64,000 nt of DNA, taken from assembly GCF_004339085.1 (NCBI RefSeq), contig NZ_SMFX01000001.1, forward strand, positions 2,113,317 to 2,177,316, in the 5' to 3' direction. The position numbers were made by a program, and so were the translations under genes. The notes below the pieces were generated by a model. That model searched no databases. It had not been told where the DNA came from and worked only from the letters and a program-made list of their open reading frames with translations. This DNA is from Thiogranum longum (lineage in GTDB: Bacteria > Pseudomonadota > Gammaproteobacteria > DSM-19610). Positions 56,001 through 63,410 of this stretch are shown here, piece after piece. The stretch's first letter is position 1. Each line of letters opens with the position of its first letter.

Positions 56001-58331
56001 AAACTGCTGCATTATCACAAGGTCACCCGCATTTAGCGCCCCATCCGGCGCACCGTACGGTGCCACATCGCCCGCGACATTAGAGACCTGAGGTAACTGG
56101 GAAACCACGTTAAACCCTGCCGGGAACGTAGTGCTCTGGCCATCTGAGTTCGTCACGGTGACATCAGCTGTACCTAGCGGCAGCACCGGTACCGCACCGG
56201 TCACGGTGTTGCTATCGACATACGCTAGTGCAGTTAAGTTCTGACCACCAATTGTTGCACTCAGCCCTGACTGGAAGTCACTACCGGAAATTGTGACATT
56301 TGACCCACCTGCTGCCAGTCCTGACGAAGGCGATATACTGCTTATCTGGGGCGGTGGTGCCACGTAGGTAAAGGCGTTGGGGAGATTCAACGTTCCTGAA
56401 GCGTCAGAAACGCTGACCGTTATTGTTCCTGCTGAGTTTGGTGGGGCAATCGCAGATAACGTGTCCTTGTCGATCAGGGTTACATTGGTAGCAAGCACCC
56501 CTCCAAATGATACGGTTGCATTGTTAGGCATATCGCTACCGTTAATAGTCACAAGTGCTCCACCCTGCGTAGACCCGGTGGAAGGCGTTATCGATCCTAT
56601 GTTTGAGGCGGCGTAAGAAAAAACGTTAGCTAAAGTAGCCGATACGGGTGTGCCAGGTACGCTCAGTGACACATCGACTGTCGTGGACGAAACACCCGAG
56701 GGCGTTGTTACGAGAAGCAAGCCCTCATCGAGAACATTGATATCGGTAGCCGAAACTCCTCCAATTAAAACACTCATAGGGCTAGTGAAAAGCGACCCTT
56801 CGACACGTAACTGCGTGCCACCACCCGCAGGCCCCTGTAAAGGCGAGATTGAGGTTATGCTGATATTGTCATACGTAAAGGCACCCGCTAAAAAATCTGC
56901 CCCTGAGGCACCCGAGTCATACTGCAAATTAATATCAGTTGGACCACTGATCAAGCCCTGCGGGGTGGTGGCGGTTATAGTGTTGTCATCAACGATAGTA
57001 ATACCGGTAGCTGATAACCTATCCACCATTATCTCTACTGTCGTTATATCCGAAAAGCCGCTACCGCTGATAGCGAATGGTGTCCCACCGTATAATGGAC
57101 CGTTTGAAGGATTAACCCCTGAGACTGTCGGCTGTACATAGGTAAATCCATTAATCAGCGTTCCGGTTGCTGCAGGCGCAGTGGTACTGACTACCACATC
57201 GACTAACCCCGCCAACATTGATGCGGGTGGTGTAACAACGGACAGCGTCTGACTATCAACAACGCTAACGGTGGTTGCTTGTACTCCATCAAACGTCACG
57301 GTAAGTGGTTCTGAAAACAACGTTCCCAAGATGGTTACCGTCGTTCCACCAAGGATTGGGCCTGAAGAAGGTGTAGCGGAGGTGACCGTGACGTCCTCAT
57401 AGGTAAACCCACCCGGAAGGAATGTCGATCCTGAAGCGCCAGAATCATATTGTATGTCAACATCAACTGGGCCAAGCGTCATTCCTGATGGCGTTATAGC
57501 AGTCATCACAACATCACTGACTATCGTGACACCCGTCGCCGGGATACCATCAATGTTTATGTCAACCGTGCTAACACCCGAAAAACCACTACCATTTATC
57601 GTAATCGCCGTGCTACCACTCAGCGGGCCGCTAGTAGGTAATATATCCGTCACCGACGGTTGGCCATAAGTAAATCCATTGGCTAGCGTGGCAGTCGCCA
57701 TAGCACTGGTGAGTGTAACCACCACATCGACAGGCCCTGGTGTCATAGATTCAGGCGGAGTAATAACCGACAATGTTTGACTGTCAATCACGTTGACCGT
57801 AACAGCCTGATTAGGTCCGAATGCCACGGTTAATGGTGCAGCAAAATGGTTGCCAAGGATGGTTACCGATGTACCACCACTTAACGGCCCCGCAGAAGGG
57901 GTGACGGATGTGATACTGACATCTTCATAGGTATACGCATTGGCTGTGTAGTCATTTGTCATGCTCTGGAAAAAGACATCGACGGCAACAGGACCTGCAC
58001 TCGGCCCTACTGGCGTTGTAACGGTCAATGTTGTGTCATCGATGATGACCAAGTTTGTAGCAAGAGAGCTCCCTAAATAAATTTCGGTCACAGGATCAGA
58101 AACGAAACCAGTGCCCGTGATTGTCACTGTCGCACCACCGTAAATCGGCCCTGTAGCAGGTGTCACCACGACAGCTGCCGCAGCGTTTATGGGGGCCCAG
58201 AGGAAGCAAATAACGAGAAACTGAAGTAGATTCGATCGAAACAACCGTAAAGCAGCGTTTCTGCTTATACAGACCATGGCATCCATCAGTGTCGCGGACG
58301 GGGTGACTTTATCGAGCGCATGATTAGTCAT
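53004..58331 (-). CDS. Giant TIG/dockerin-like/beta-helix surface protein
   Basis: A 1775-residue secreted protein. A signal sequence (about 30-53) is followed by eight IPT/TIG Ig-like repeats (about 54-725), of which repeats 2-3 and 4-5 are a duplicated pair. A dockerin-like region has two Ca-loop motifs (DVAPYGAPDGALNAGD and DVAPLNSPDGTLNVGD). An Ig-like segment leads into a right-handed beta-helix (about 950-1220, NosD-like short repeats such as SPLIDGNTLRNNLYGI). FlgD-Ig-like domains end the protein (WDGRDNSAVVLPDGRY, WDGKDDIGNYVPDEAY). Likely a cell-surface or secreted adhesin/scaffold. It overlaps both neighbouring genes by a few bases. Confidence 0.82.
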   Translation of the reverse strand: MTNHALDKVTPSATLMDAMVCISRNAALRLFRSNLLQFLVICFLWAPINAAAAVVVTPATGPIYGGATVTITGTGFVSDPVTEIYLGSSLATNLVIIDDTTLTVTTPVGPSAGPVAVDVFFQSMTNDYTANAYTYEDVSITSVTPSAGPLSGGTSVTILGNHFAAPLTVAFGPNQAVTVNVIDSQTLSVITPPESMTPGPVDVVVTLTSAMATATLANGFTYGQPSVTDILPTSGPLSGSTAITINGSGFSGVSTVDINIDGIPATGVTIVSDVVMTAITPSGMTLGPVDVDIQYDSGASGSTFLPGGFTYEDVTVTSATPSSGPILGGTTVTILGTLFSEPLTVTFDGVQATTVSVVDSQTLSVVTPPASMLAGLVDVVVSTTAPAATGTLINGFTYVQPTVSGVNPSNGPLYGGTPFAISGSGFSDITTVEIMVDRLSATGITIVDDNTITATTPQGLISGPTDINLQYDSGASGADFLAGAFTYDNISITSISPLQGPAGGGTQLRVEGSLFTSPMSVLIGGVSATDINVLDEGLLLVTTPSGVSSTTVDVSLSVPGTPVSATLANVFSYAASNIGSITPSTGSTQGGALVTINGSDMPNNATVSFGGVLATNVTLIDKDTLSAIAPPNSAGTITVSVSDASGTLNLPNAFTYVAPPPQISSISPSSGLAAGGSNVTISGSDFQSGLSATIGGQNLTALAYVDSNTVTGAVPVLPLGTADVTVTNSDGQSTTFPAGFNVVSQLPQVSNVAGDVAPYGAPDGALNAGDLVIMQQFVTGSKTPTAQELLVADVAPLNSPDGTLNVGDSLVLTRAVLGQITLNPISNGSGTPSVDSATPVSGQNPYVISGTALPNTTVSIYVNGVVQQQVTSDGSGVYTANVVLEDGQNAIYASADDGTGNITTTNQVQATYENNISRSQGGIVPTDTAWTAGSPPQAYRITSDLVITAGTRLTLQPGVVLEFDDNVGLVINGELQVLGSPEQPVTFTSSNQAAPVKGIWTGIQFGATSGNSVIDGAVIEWAVNGITASTASNLVVTNSNIRNYSVSGISFSGGSTGSITNNVINNFDQTGSGILVDQSSPLIDGNTLRNNLYGIDISSASPLVQNNVIQENVIGILIRGDNANPVVSGNTLAANTNYGVQVTGTGLDATNPQPVVSGNNLYGNATAGLYVTGYGSSSSVVLDVTNNWWGDATPVLGNQILVNAGDTPASAVDFSSPQTGISAGPVITGLTVTETYISPSISPGIKDSSTVSATLSEAANWSVNISGGTGIARTFNGSGTTVLANWDGRDNSAVVLPDGRYSVSINATSSSSGLSLVGSHNFTITVDNTVPVADLDYALQNATYQSVLSIPITGSAADTNPSSYQIEYGVGSAPSSWVVISNIQNKNVSSGVLANWAIADTSGLQIPNGLYSVRVTVNDLAGSSSTDVVTIGVQNSLLYNVSAVATTTIRPAFDEMASVSFSVLLPSTTVTYTISDERTGQVVRTLQQVYGASTSNTLAWDGKDDIGNYVPDEAYVYTLAALTGPELQSVTPVSYQNAFGGIIGDFNTSFDPIRNEFWNNNVTLLGLSRVTLCISGTNAQTFCEGTSTDGFKALDGVPFEGGLQIAYWDGYDPSGNPFSGNTYGFYAAAPIPLPINTILVKGTTPFISGENTAPNIEVKSNPYIVTHSYEEQTQIRFQLDQDSVVSVKLLPPGISDANDPSAQILVNAATLSAEVSPGVAQTHTAIWKGYDDSVPVPDTNNILVETEGTYTFTIEATSVVTGLTSIYRGAVTLYH

Positions 58332-59016
58332 ATTGCATACGCCGCATGACGAAGGGCTTAAGGTATAAAACCACCAGCGCTACCAACAGGAATGTAGAAG
58401 AAAGTAAGTACAAAGCTCTCATGAGAGTGCTTTGAGTGTCACTGCCGATTAAATAACTGTGCGCAAATACCAACAGACATGCCAGAATCACACATCGGTG
58501 GCCCCATCGGAACAACCGTTCACGTTTTTGGCGGAGCACATATATTCCTGATCCCAGCCCAAACAGCAATAAACCCAGAATCCCCAACGAGACACTGGAG
58601 GTGTAATATCCTGACGTAAAGTCTGGCACGAGTATGCCTGCCGAAAGTTCGCCGTTACGAACAGAAACAGCCGCAACAAACAGCACTGCATGAAGAAATA
58701 ACAGCAGCAACAGCGCCAAACCGCTTGCTCTGTGTATCCAGCTCCCGGCATACACCATCCGCCCGAAGATTCTGCTTGATAACGACAGCATAAGCTGCAG
58801 CCAAACCAGCACAATCGCTAACAGACCGGTCAGCTTGGAAAACACGTAAAGTAGTTGCCCAGGTGGGGTGGCTCGCGTTAAGGCTGTTATCAAGCTTTCA
58901 CTTACCGAGAACAAGATGGAAACACCCACCACCAAGGCGCACACCCACAGCAACCACGGTACTACCCTGGTAGCTTGATTGATGCTCAACGATGTTGTTT
59001 TCAGCGCTTTATTCAT
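58324..59016 (-). CDS. Ferric-reductase-like transmembrane protein
   Basis: A 230-residue protein with about six transmembrane helices. Histidines suitable for haem b are spaced as in the ferric-reductase-like domain (WIHRASGLALL and LLFLHAVLF; later GHRCVILA and FAHSY). It has no FAD or NADPH domain, resembling MsrQ-type membrane haem proteins. ATG at 59016 is my choice; a GTG upstream would overlap the preceding gene by 44 nt. Confidence 0.7.
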   Translation of the reverse strand: MNKALKTTSLSINQATRVVPWLLWVCALVVGVSILFSVSESLITALTRATPPGQLLYVFSKLTGLLAIVLVWLQLMLSLSSRIFGRMVYAGSWIHRASGLALLLLLFLHAVLFVAAVSVRNGELSAGILVPDFTSGYYTSSVSLGILGLLLFGLGSGIYVLRQKRERLFRWGHRCVILACLLVFAHSYLIGSDTQSTLMRALYLLSSTFLLVALVVLYLKPFVMRRMQYD

Positions 59017-59038
59017 ATCCGTTGTAAAGCCGCTCTCG

Positions 59039-60046
59039 TTACGATTTATTATTAGTGTTTCTACATGCCTTTTGTTGTGCACAGTGCTGCAATAGCGTCA
59101 AGGCCGCTTCATCAGAAACAGCATCACGCTCAGCAACCGGTAACCCCAGATCTTTCCAGCCCTTCAGTCCATACGGTTTCATAATACCGACTGGCTGCAC
59201 TCCCACACGGCGCAGTGCTTGAGCAACCTCGTAACCACGAAAGTCCTTGATGCAGTAACTGATCACCAAGTCCGCTCCATCAAGCTGCGTGACAGTTTCA
59301 AAACTAACGTCACGAAGGCGTATATTGATGGCCCCTGGAATATGAAATTCGTCGTATTCTGGTTCTTCGCGCGTATCGACAAACACTACCTTCTTACCCT
59401 TGGCAATCATCTCCAGTATGTTGTTGATGGGGTACTCCAATACGGCCTGTTGCATGTATTCAACGTTGGGCGCTACATCCTCACCACATATGGAAGCCAC
59501 ATCGAGGCTGGCTTCCAGACCAATGGTATTCATTGTGGACGGGTTACTTTCAAGCATCTGGTAGAGGCGGTCAAAAAACCCGCTGTAACAACGAACCGGA
59601 ACATGGTTACGGGAAAATTTCTGTTGCAGATCTCGATAGCGGTTCTCAACCACAATCGCATCATCACTGTCCGGTGTGGTCCATGGCGAAATTTCAATAT
59701 GGTTGATGATTTCGCCAATCCGTTTGAGCACCGGGTCATTTTCGAGGCCATGTGCTTGTATCAAACCTTCGTAGGTTGACAGCCCGTGACGACGACGGTA
59801 GGTCGCCTCGGGAATATCAAAGGCGATAGCGCCACTCAACTGGGCGCCAGCAGGAAGGATACTTAACTTCGAGGTTGGTGCAATGTGCCGGTTGATGAGC
59901 CAGGCAGACGCCCACTTATCCGGTTCAAGACCGTTCCACGTGTAGAATTCTTTGGCAGGTGAGCTCGTCTGGACAAAACACGACGACAACAGCAACACGG
60001 ATAGCGCAAGACTGATGAAACGACACACAACCAAACACTTAGCCAT
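59039..60046 (-). CDS. Lipoprotein with ChrB-like and rhodanese domains
   Basis: A 335-residue lipoprotein with lipobox-like LLSSC (Cys23). The region about 40-125 (DKWASAWLINRHI, then YEGLIQAHGLENDPVLKRI) resembles the C-terminal domain of the chromate-resistance regulator ChrB. A middle segment (about 135-205) is unassigned. The rhodanese domain (about 205-310) has VDTREEPEYDEFHIPGAINI and an active-site loop with Cys265 (SYCIKDFRG). It is the first gene of the operon, behind a good sigma70 promoter. Sulfur-transfer or redox chemistry in the periplasm is plausible. Confidence 0.78.
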   Translation of the reverse strand: MAKCLVVCRFISLALSVLLLSSCFVQTSSPAKEFYTWNGLEPDKWASAWLINRHIAPTSKLSILPAGAQLSGAIAFDIPEATYRRRHGLSTYEGLIQAHGLENDPVLKRIGEIINHIEISPWTTPDSDDAIVVENRYRDLQQKFSRNHVPVRCYSGFFDRLYQMLESNPSTMNTIGLEASLDVASICGEDVAPNVEYMQQAVLEYPINNILEMIAKGKKVVFVDTREEPEYDEFHIPGAINIRLRDVSFETVTQLDGADLVISYCIKDFRGYEVAQALRRVGVQPVGIMKPYGLKGWKDLGLPVAERDAVSDEAALTLLQHCAQQKACRNTNNKS

Positions 60047-60157
60047 CACGCAATACCGACTGATGGCAAAAAACAAGCGTAGACTGAGTGAGTCGCCCCC
60101 GACATGCTATCCCCTAACGATTGATATTTTTATTCTTGTACTTCTTATTAACGTGGA

Positions 60158-60186
60158 ACTATATACAGGGCCATAATCAAGGTCAA
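60158..60186 (-). promoter_or_regulatory. sigma70 promoter of the island operon
   Basis: Minus strand TTGACC (60186-60181), 17-bp spacer, TATAGT (60163-60158). About 110 nt upstream of the rhodanese-lipoprotein ATG. The -35 box lies 7 bp from the end of the IS3 orfA remnant. Confidence 0.75.
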
Positions 60187-60192
60187 CCTGCG

Positions 60193-60528
60193 CTAATTCA
60201 TTGCTATGCCAATCACAGAATGCGAAGTAAACCGCTGCGGGTGAATTTCCATGCAGAGCAGCTTGAGCAAGCTGTTTTTATTCAGAAAGCTAGTTAGTTT
60301 CCAGTCCGCTTCCTGTTGGGATTCTACCTCCGATACCGTTTCCCGAAGCGGTAACCGCCCAGGGTCGGCTCGACGCACCCATTTTCTGAGGGTCTCAGCC
60401 GTACAGCCAATCTTCACAGCAATCGACTTCAGTGCTGCCCACGGTGAGTTATTTTCCGCCTGGTGCTCGAATACCATCCGCACCGCCCGTTCCCGTACCC
60501 CTGGCGAGTATCCCGTTCTCTTGTTCAT
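60193..60528 (-). pseudogene. IS3-family OrfA remnant
   Basis: 111 codons. The first about 57 residues are a normal OrfA HTH ([38 protein letters not shown]). After that the leucine-zipper part is not recognisable, which suggests a frameshift or replacement. No orfB follows. AGGA lies 7 nt before the ATG. Confidence 0.8.
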
Positions 60529-61376
60529 AACTCCATCCTCTCAAGAAATGGAGTCTCCGGTAAAGTCGGAGCGTTTCATACGTTTACTCTGTATCTGCCA
60601 TCTCGATTTTTCCGGCAGAGTTGTTTGAGTTGGTAGTTCAGTTCTCTCACAGTGTTCTCGCTTTCAGGTTAGTGTTTCTGACCACCCGGAGGCCGTAGCC
60701 GTCCAGGTTCGCTCACGCGGAACGGTCATGGGACACTACTCCCGTCTGAACTGAATGCGCCTGGTCACAGGCAACGCGGGTTCTCCTTGTCAGGATGGGG
60801 CCGCGTAGACCAACATGCCCATGGATGGGCGTTCTTCAATTATGGCTTACATTACCTCCTTTAAATGATAGGTAGCCGTTCTGGCTGGAAGATGGACCCA
60901 CGGTAAAAAACCGCAGCACGTCAAAGGGCCCTGTTGTGCTCAATCGCCACTGTACACGCAGTGGCCACGGTTAAAATCGATCAGAGGGCGGCAGTTTAGG
61001 AACGCATCACGCGCCGGTCACGTTAGAATTCGGTCGCATACCCGCGCGGATACCGGGATTGCCGCCCTCGTCACTACCCCGCTACGCTCGCCAGTGACGA
61101 GGGCACCTTCGGTCAAAATATGCTGTTTCCAGATTGACATCGTCATTTCTATGCGCACAAAATTCGGGCGATAGATTCCGACGGCTGCTGAAATGGTTTT
61201 CGGGAGAATATGTGAACTGTGGAAACCTGGGCTACCACGAACGATTCATACACACAAAGCAAGGCTGCATGCTTGAGGGATATAAGCTCTAGGTGTCAGG
61301 CAAAATAAGGGCCAGATACATTATTACAGTGTAATAATTGAAAATGATGTTCTTCAGGGAGTACGTGTTTTTCCGC
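60529..61376. other. Non-coding stretch of the island with hairpins
   Basis: About 850 bp with no credible gene on either strand. It contains a perfect 12-bp inverted repeat (61064-61075 with 61093-61104; GCCCTCGTCACT) around a 17-nt loop, and an AT-rich palindrome ATTATTAC-AGT-GTAATAAT at 61320-61338. It may hold decayed IS sequence, regulatory sites or a recombination region. Confidence 0.6.
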
Positions 61377-61628
61377 TTACCTGTAGCCACGATGTCTTGC
61401 GTTAAAATCGCAGATCGGTGATTCCGTGACTTTGAACTGCTCCAGCCATGCGTGCACAGCTTTACACGGCCAAAGACGGTTACGACAACACGGCGGTTGA
61501 ATACGCGGCGGTAACGGTAGGCCAGCGCTTACCTTATTTCGCAAGCGACCGATCGTGATACCGAGCAGGTGGGCAATGTCCTCATCCGTGTAGTATGTAT
61601 CCTCTTCCAACGTCTGTTTTACAGCCAC
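61377..61628 (-). CDS. AlpA/excisionase-like HTH protein
   Basis: An 83-residue protein with a MerR-type winged helix (YYTDEDIAHLLGITIGRLRN, then PCKAVHAWLEQF), the pattern of AlpA/Xis proteins. It probably controls integrase expression or directs excision. GTG at 61628 is chosen because GGAGG lies 6 nt upstream; the ATG at 61658 has none. It lies 121 nt after the integrase stop on the same strand. Confidence 0.75.
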   Translation of the reverse strand: MAVKQTLEEDTYYTDEDIAHLLGITIGRLRNKVSAGLPLPPRIQPPCCRNRLWPCKAVHAWLEQFKVTESPICDFNARHRGYR

Positions 61629-61749
61629 CTCGTACCTCCGGCATATGTATGTTTTCATTTGTCCGAAGTAAGATATATCACAGATATCTGCGTAGAAACC
61701 GTAGATAATCTGTCATCGAGTCGTCGTGGTTTTTATTATCAACGCCACT

Positions 61750-62988
61750 TTACTTGCCTGCCGCGCGCAACTTGTCTTTCACAGACTCTACACGCATGTT
61801 TACATAGCGTTCCAGCGACCGGATACTCGCGTGCCCACTCATCAGTCTTACTTCCGCGATAGACAGTCCTGTTTCTTCAAACAGCAAGGATATCCCATGG
61901 TGGCGAAGATCGTGCACCACGAGGTCTTTTACACCTGTGCGCTGGCAGGCGCGTGTGAATGCCTGGGTAATAGAATCAGGTTTGGTCGCCAAAACTGATC
62001 CATTACTTCGGTCGCCGACGACTTTTCGCAGAAGCTCAGCTGCCTTTAGGGTAAGCGGTATGGTACGTCCCTTGTGACGACCTTTTTTCAGGCGGTCCGA
62101 TTTGGCGCTGGTTATTTTGAGTGTTTCATTTTCCCAATCGATATCTTCACATCGGAGGTTACAGAGCTCGCCTCTCCGCATACAGGTTTCAATGGCCAAT
62201 TCGACGAACACATTGAGTACAGGTGAATCAGATGCAAGACGTATTTCTTCCAGTTCTTTCCTGGTCGGCCGTCGATCACGCTGATTTTTGACAACCAGTG
62301 TTTTCTTGGCCTCCGGTAATGGATGCTCGGCCAACTGCAAGCGTAAATGGCTTTGCGCCCATTTGATCGCCGACCCGAGTACATCAAGATCACGATGTAT
62401 GGTGGCATCTTGTACCAGAGCTGGCACCTCTACCCCGCCCTTGCTGGCATCCTCGAAAAGCTCCAGCACATCTTCTTCAGTTTCGTATCCAGCAGCTACT
62501 TGCCGATTTAGCCAGGCCTTGTATCTTTTAAGCCGTTCGGTTTTCGTTCCACGACGTGTTCGTATGAACTGCATGCAATCGGCGACATGCAATGCATCCA
62601 TACCGATGGTGCCCATGAGCCGTTTCAACAGGGCAGCGCGCGACCGGTCCTGTTTGTTAAATGCCTCATGCTCGGTGTAAGCATTCAACAGGTCGGCGAC
62701 CGTCATTGATTTTGCAACCGAATGATCGCGGTAGGTACCCGACAGTATCTTAGGCTCCTGGAGGGTAGCCCAGCTTTCAGCTTGCCCCTTTGTCTTGAAG
62801 GTCCTGGATAGCGGGGGCTGCCCACGCCGCCGGATCTGCACCCGAACACCTCGCTGCTTTTTCTTTATATCACCCCAGGGCAATCCGTAGTGGGTGGCGA
62901 GGCTTCTCGCCTTGCCCACGGAATACGTCTTTATCGGCTTAGGGGCATTGGGTATAATCCAGACGTATTCTTTGGAATAAGTTGCCAT
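61750..62988 (-). CDS. Tyrosine recombinase/integrase of the island
   Basis: A 412-residue phage-type integrase. An N-terminal arm/DNA-binding part, a SAM-like core-binding region (about 95-215) and a catalytic domain (about 240-400) are visible. Catalytic residues can be read: Arg272 (RRGELCNL), His359 and Arg362 (HDLRHHGISLL), His386 (SGHAS) and nucleophile Tyr395 (RYVNM). ATG at 62988 has GGGAG 9 nt upstream. It is divergent from the restored tRNA-Ala, as is usual for tRNA-integrating islands. Confidence 0.95.
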   Translation of the reverse strand: MATYSKEYVWIIPNAPKPIKTYSVGKARSLATHYGLPWGDIKKKQRGVRVQIRRRGQPPLSRTFKTKGQAESWATLQEPKILSGTYRDHSVAKSMTVADLLNAYTEHEAFNKQDRSRAALLKRLMGTIGMDALHVADCMQFIRTRRGTKTERLKRYKAWLNRQVAAGYETEEDVLELFEDASKGGVEVPALVQDATIHRDLDVLGSAIKWAQSHLRLQLAEHPLPEAKKTLVVKNQRDRRPTRKELEEIRLASDSPVLNVFVELAIETCMRRGELCNLRCEDIDWENETLKITSAKSDRLKKGRHKGRTIPLTLKAAELLRKVVGDRSNGSVLATKPDSITQAFTRACQRTGVKDLVVHDLRHHGISLLFEETGLSIAEVRLMSGHASIRSLERYVNMRVESVKDKLRAAGK

Positions 62989-63051
62989 TGTTGATCGCTC
63001 CCATACTGTGGGTAAATGGTCACGCGCCAAACCCTCACGTCACTTTCACAT

Positions 63052-63070
63052 TGTGCGTGTAGTGTGCGTG
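63052..63070 (+). repeat. Paired TGTGCGTG repeats, candidate integrase arm sites (right)
   Basis: TGTGCGTG at 63052-63059 and 63063-63070, matching the pair at 44921-44939 in sequence, 11-bp spacing and orientation. They lie between the integrase start and the right attachment site. Confidence 0.65.
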
Positions 63071-63119
63071 AAAATAGCAGTACAGATCAACAGTATCTTA
63101 ACCTATTGATTTAGAAGAC

Positions 63120-63197
<78 letters not shown>

Positions 63198-63229
63198 ATT
63201 TCCTGCATATTAGGATCTCCGAAGGGTAC

Positions 63230-63368
63230 TTACTCTCCGGACCTGGACAGAACAGCAATCAGCTTGGACATAATAGTTTCTGTGTTTATGGGTTTGACCA
63301 CATAGTCAGTAGTTCCGGCTTCAATGGCCTGCCTGACATTTACGGCATAACCCGCACCCTCAAGCGAT
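63230..63368 (-). pseudogene. CheY-like receiver domain relic
   Basis: About 45 codons (AIEAGTTDYVVKPINTETIM, then LIAVLSRSGE and a stop) match the C-terminal end of a receiver domain, including the conserved Lys-Pro pair. In frame upstream there is a stop and no start, so only the tail remains. Confidence 0.65.
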
Positions 63369-63410
63369 CAAACAACCGATCTCTGTGACAGAGATTCCAA
63401 ACTGCTGTAT

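Noticed and set aside
46180..60046. Type VI secretion or Tc-toxin cluster
   Set aside because: Rhs can belong to either, but no VgrG, PAAR, Hcp, adaptor, TcA or TcB gene is present and the Rhs protein has its own export signal.
45208..60528. Composite transposon formed by IS3 copies at both ends of the operon
   Set aside because: The left fragment is only the end of orfB (plus strand) and the right one only the start of orfA (minus strand); they share no sequence and neither has intact ends.
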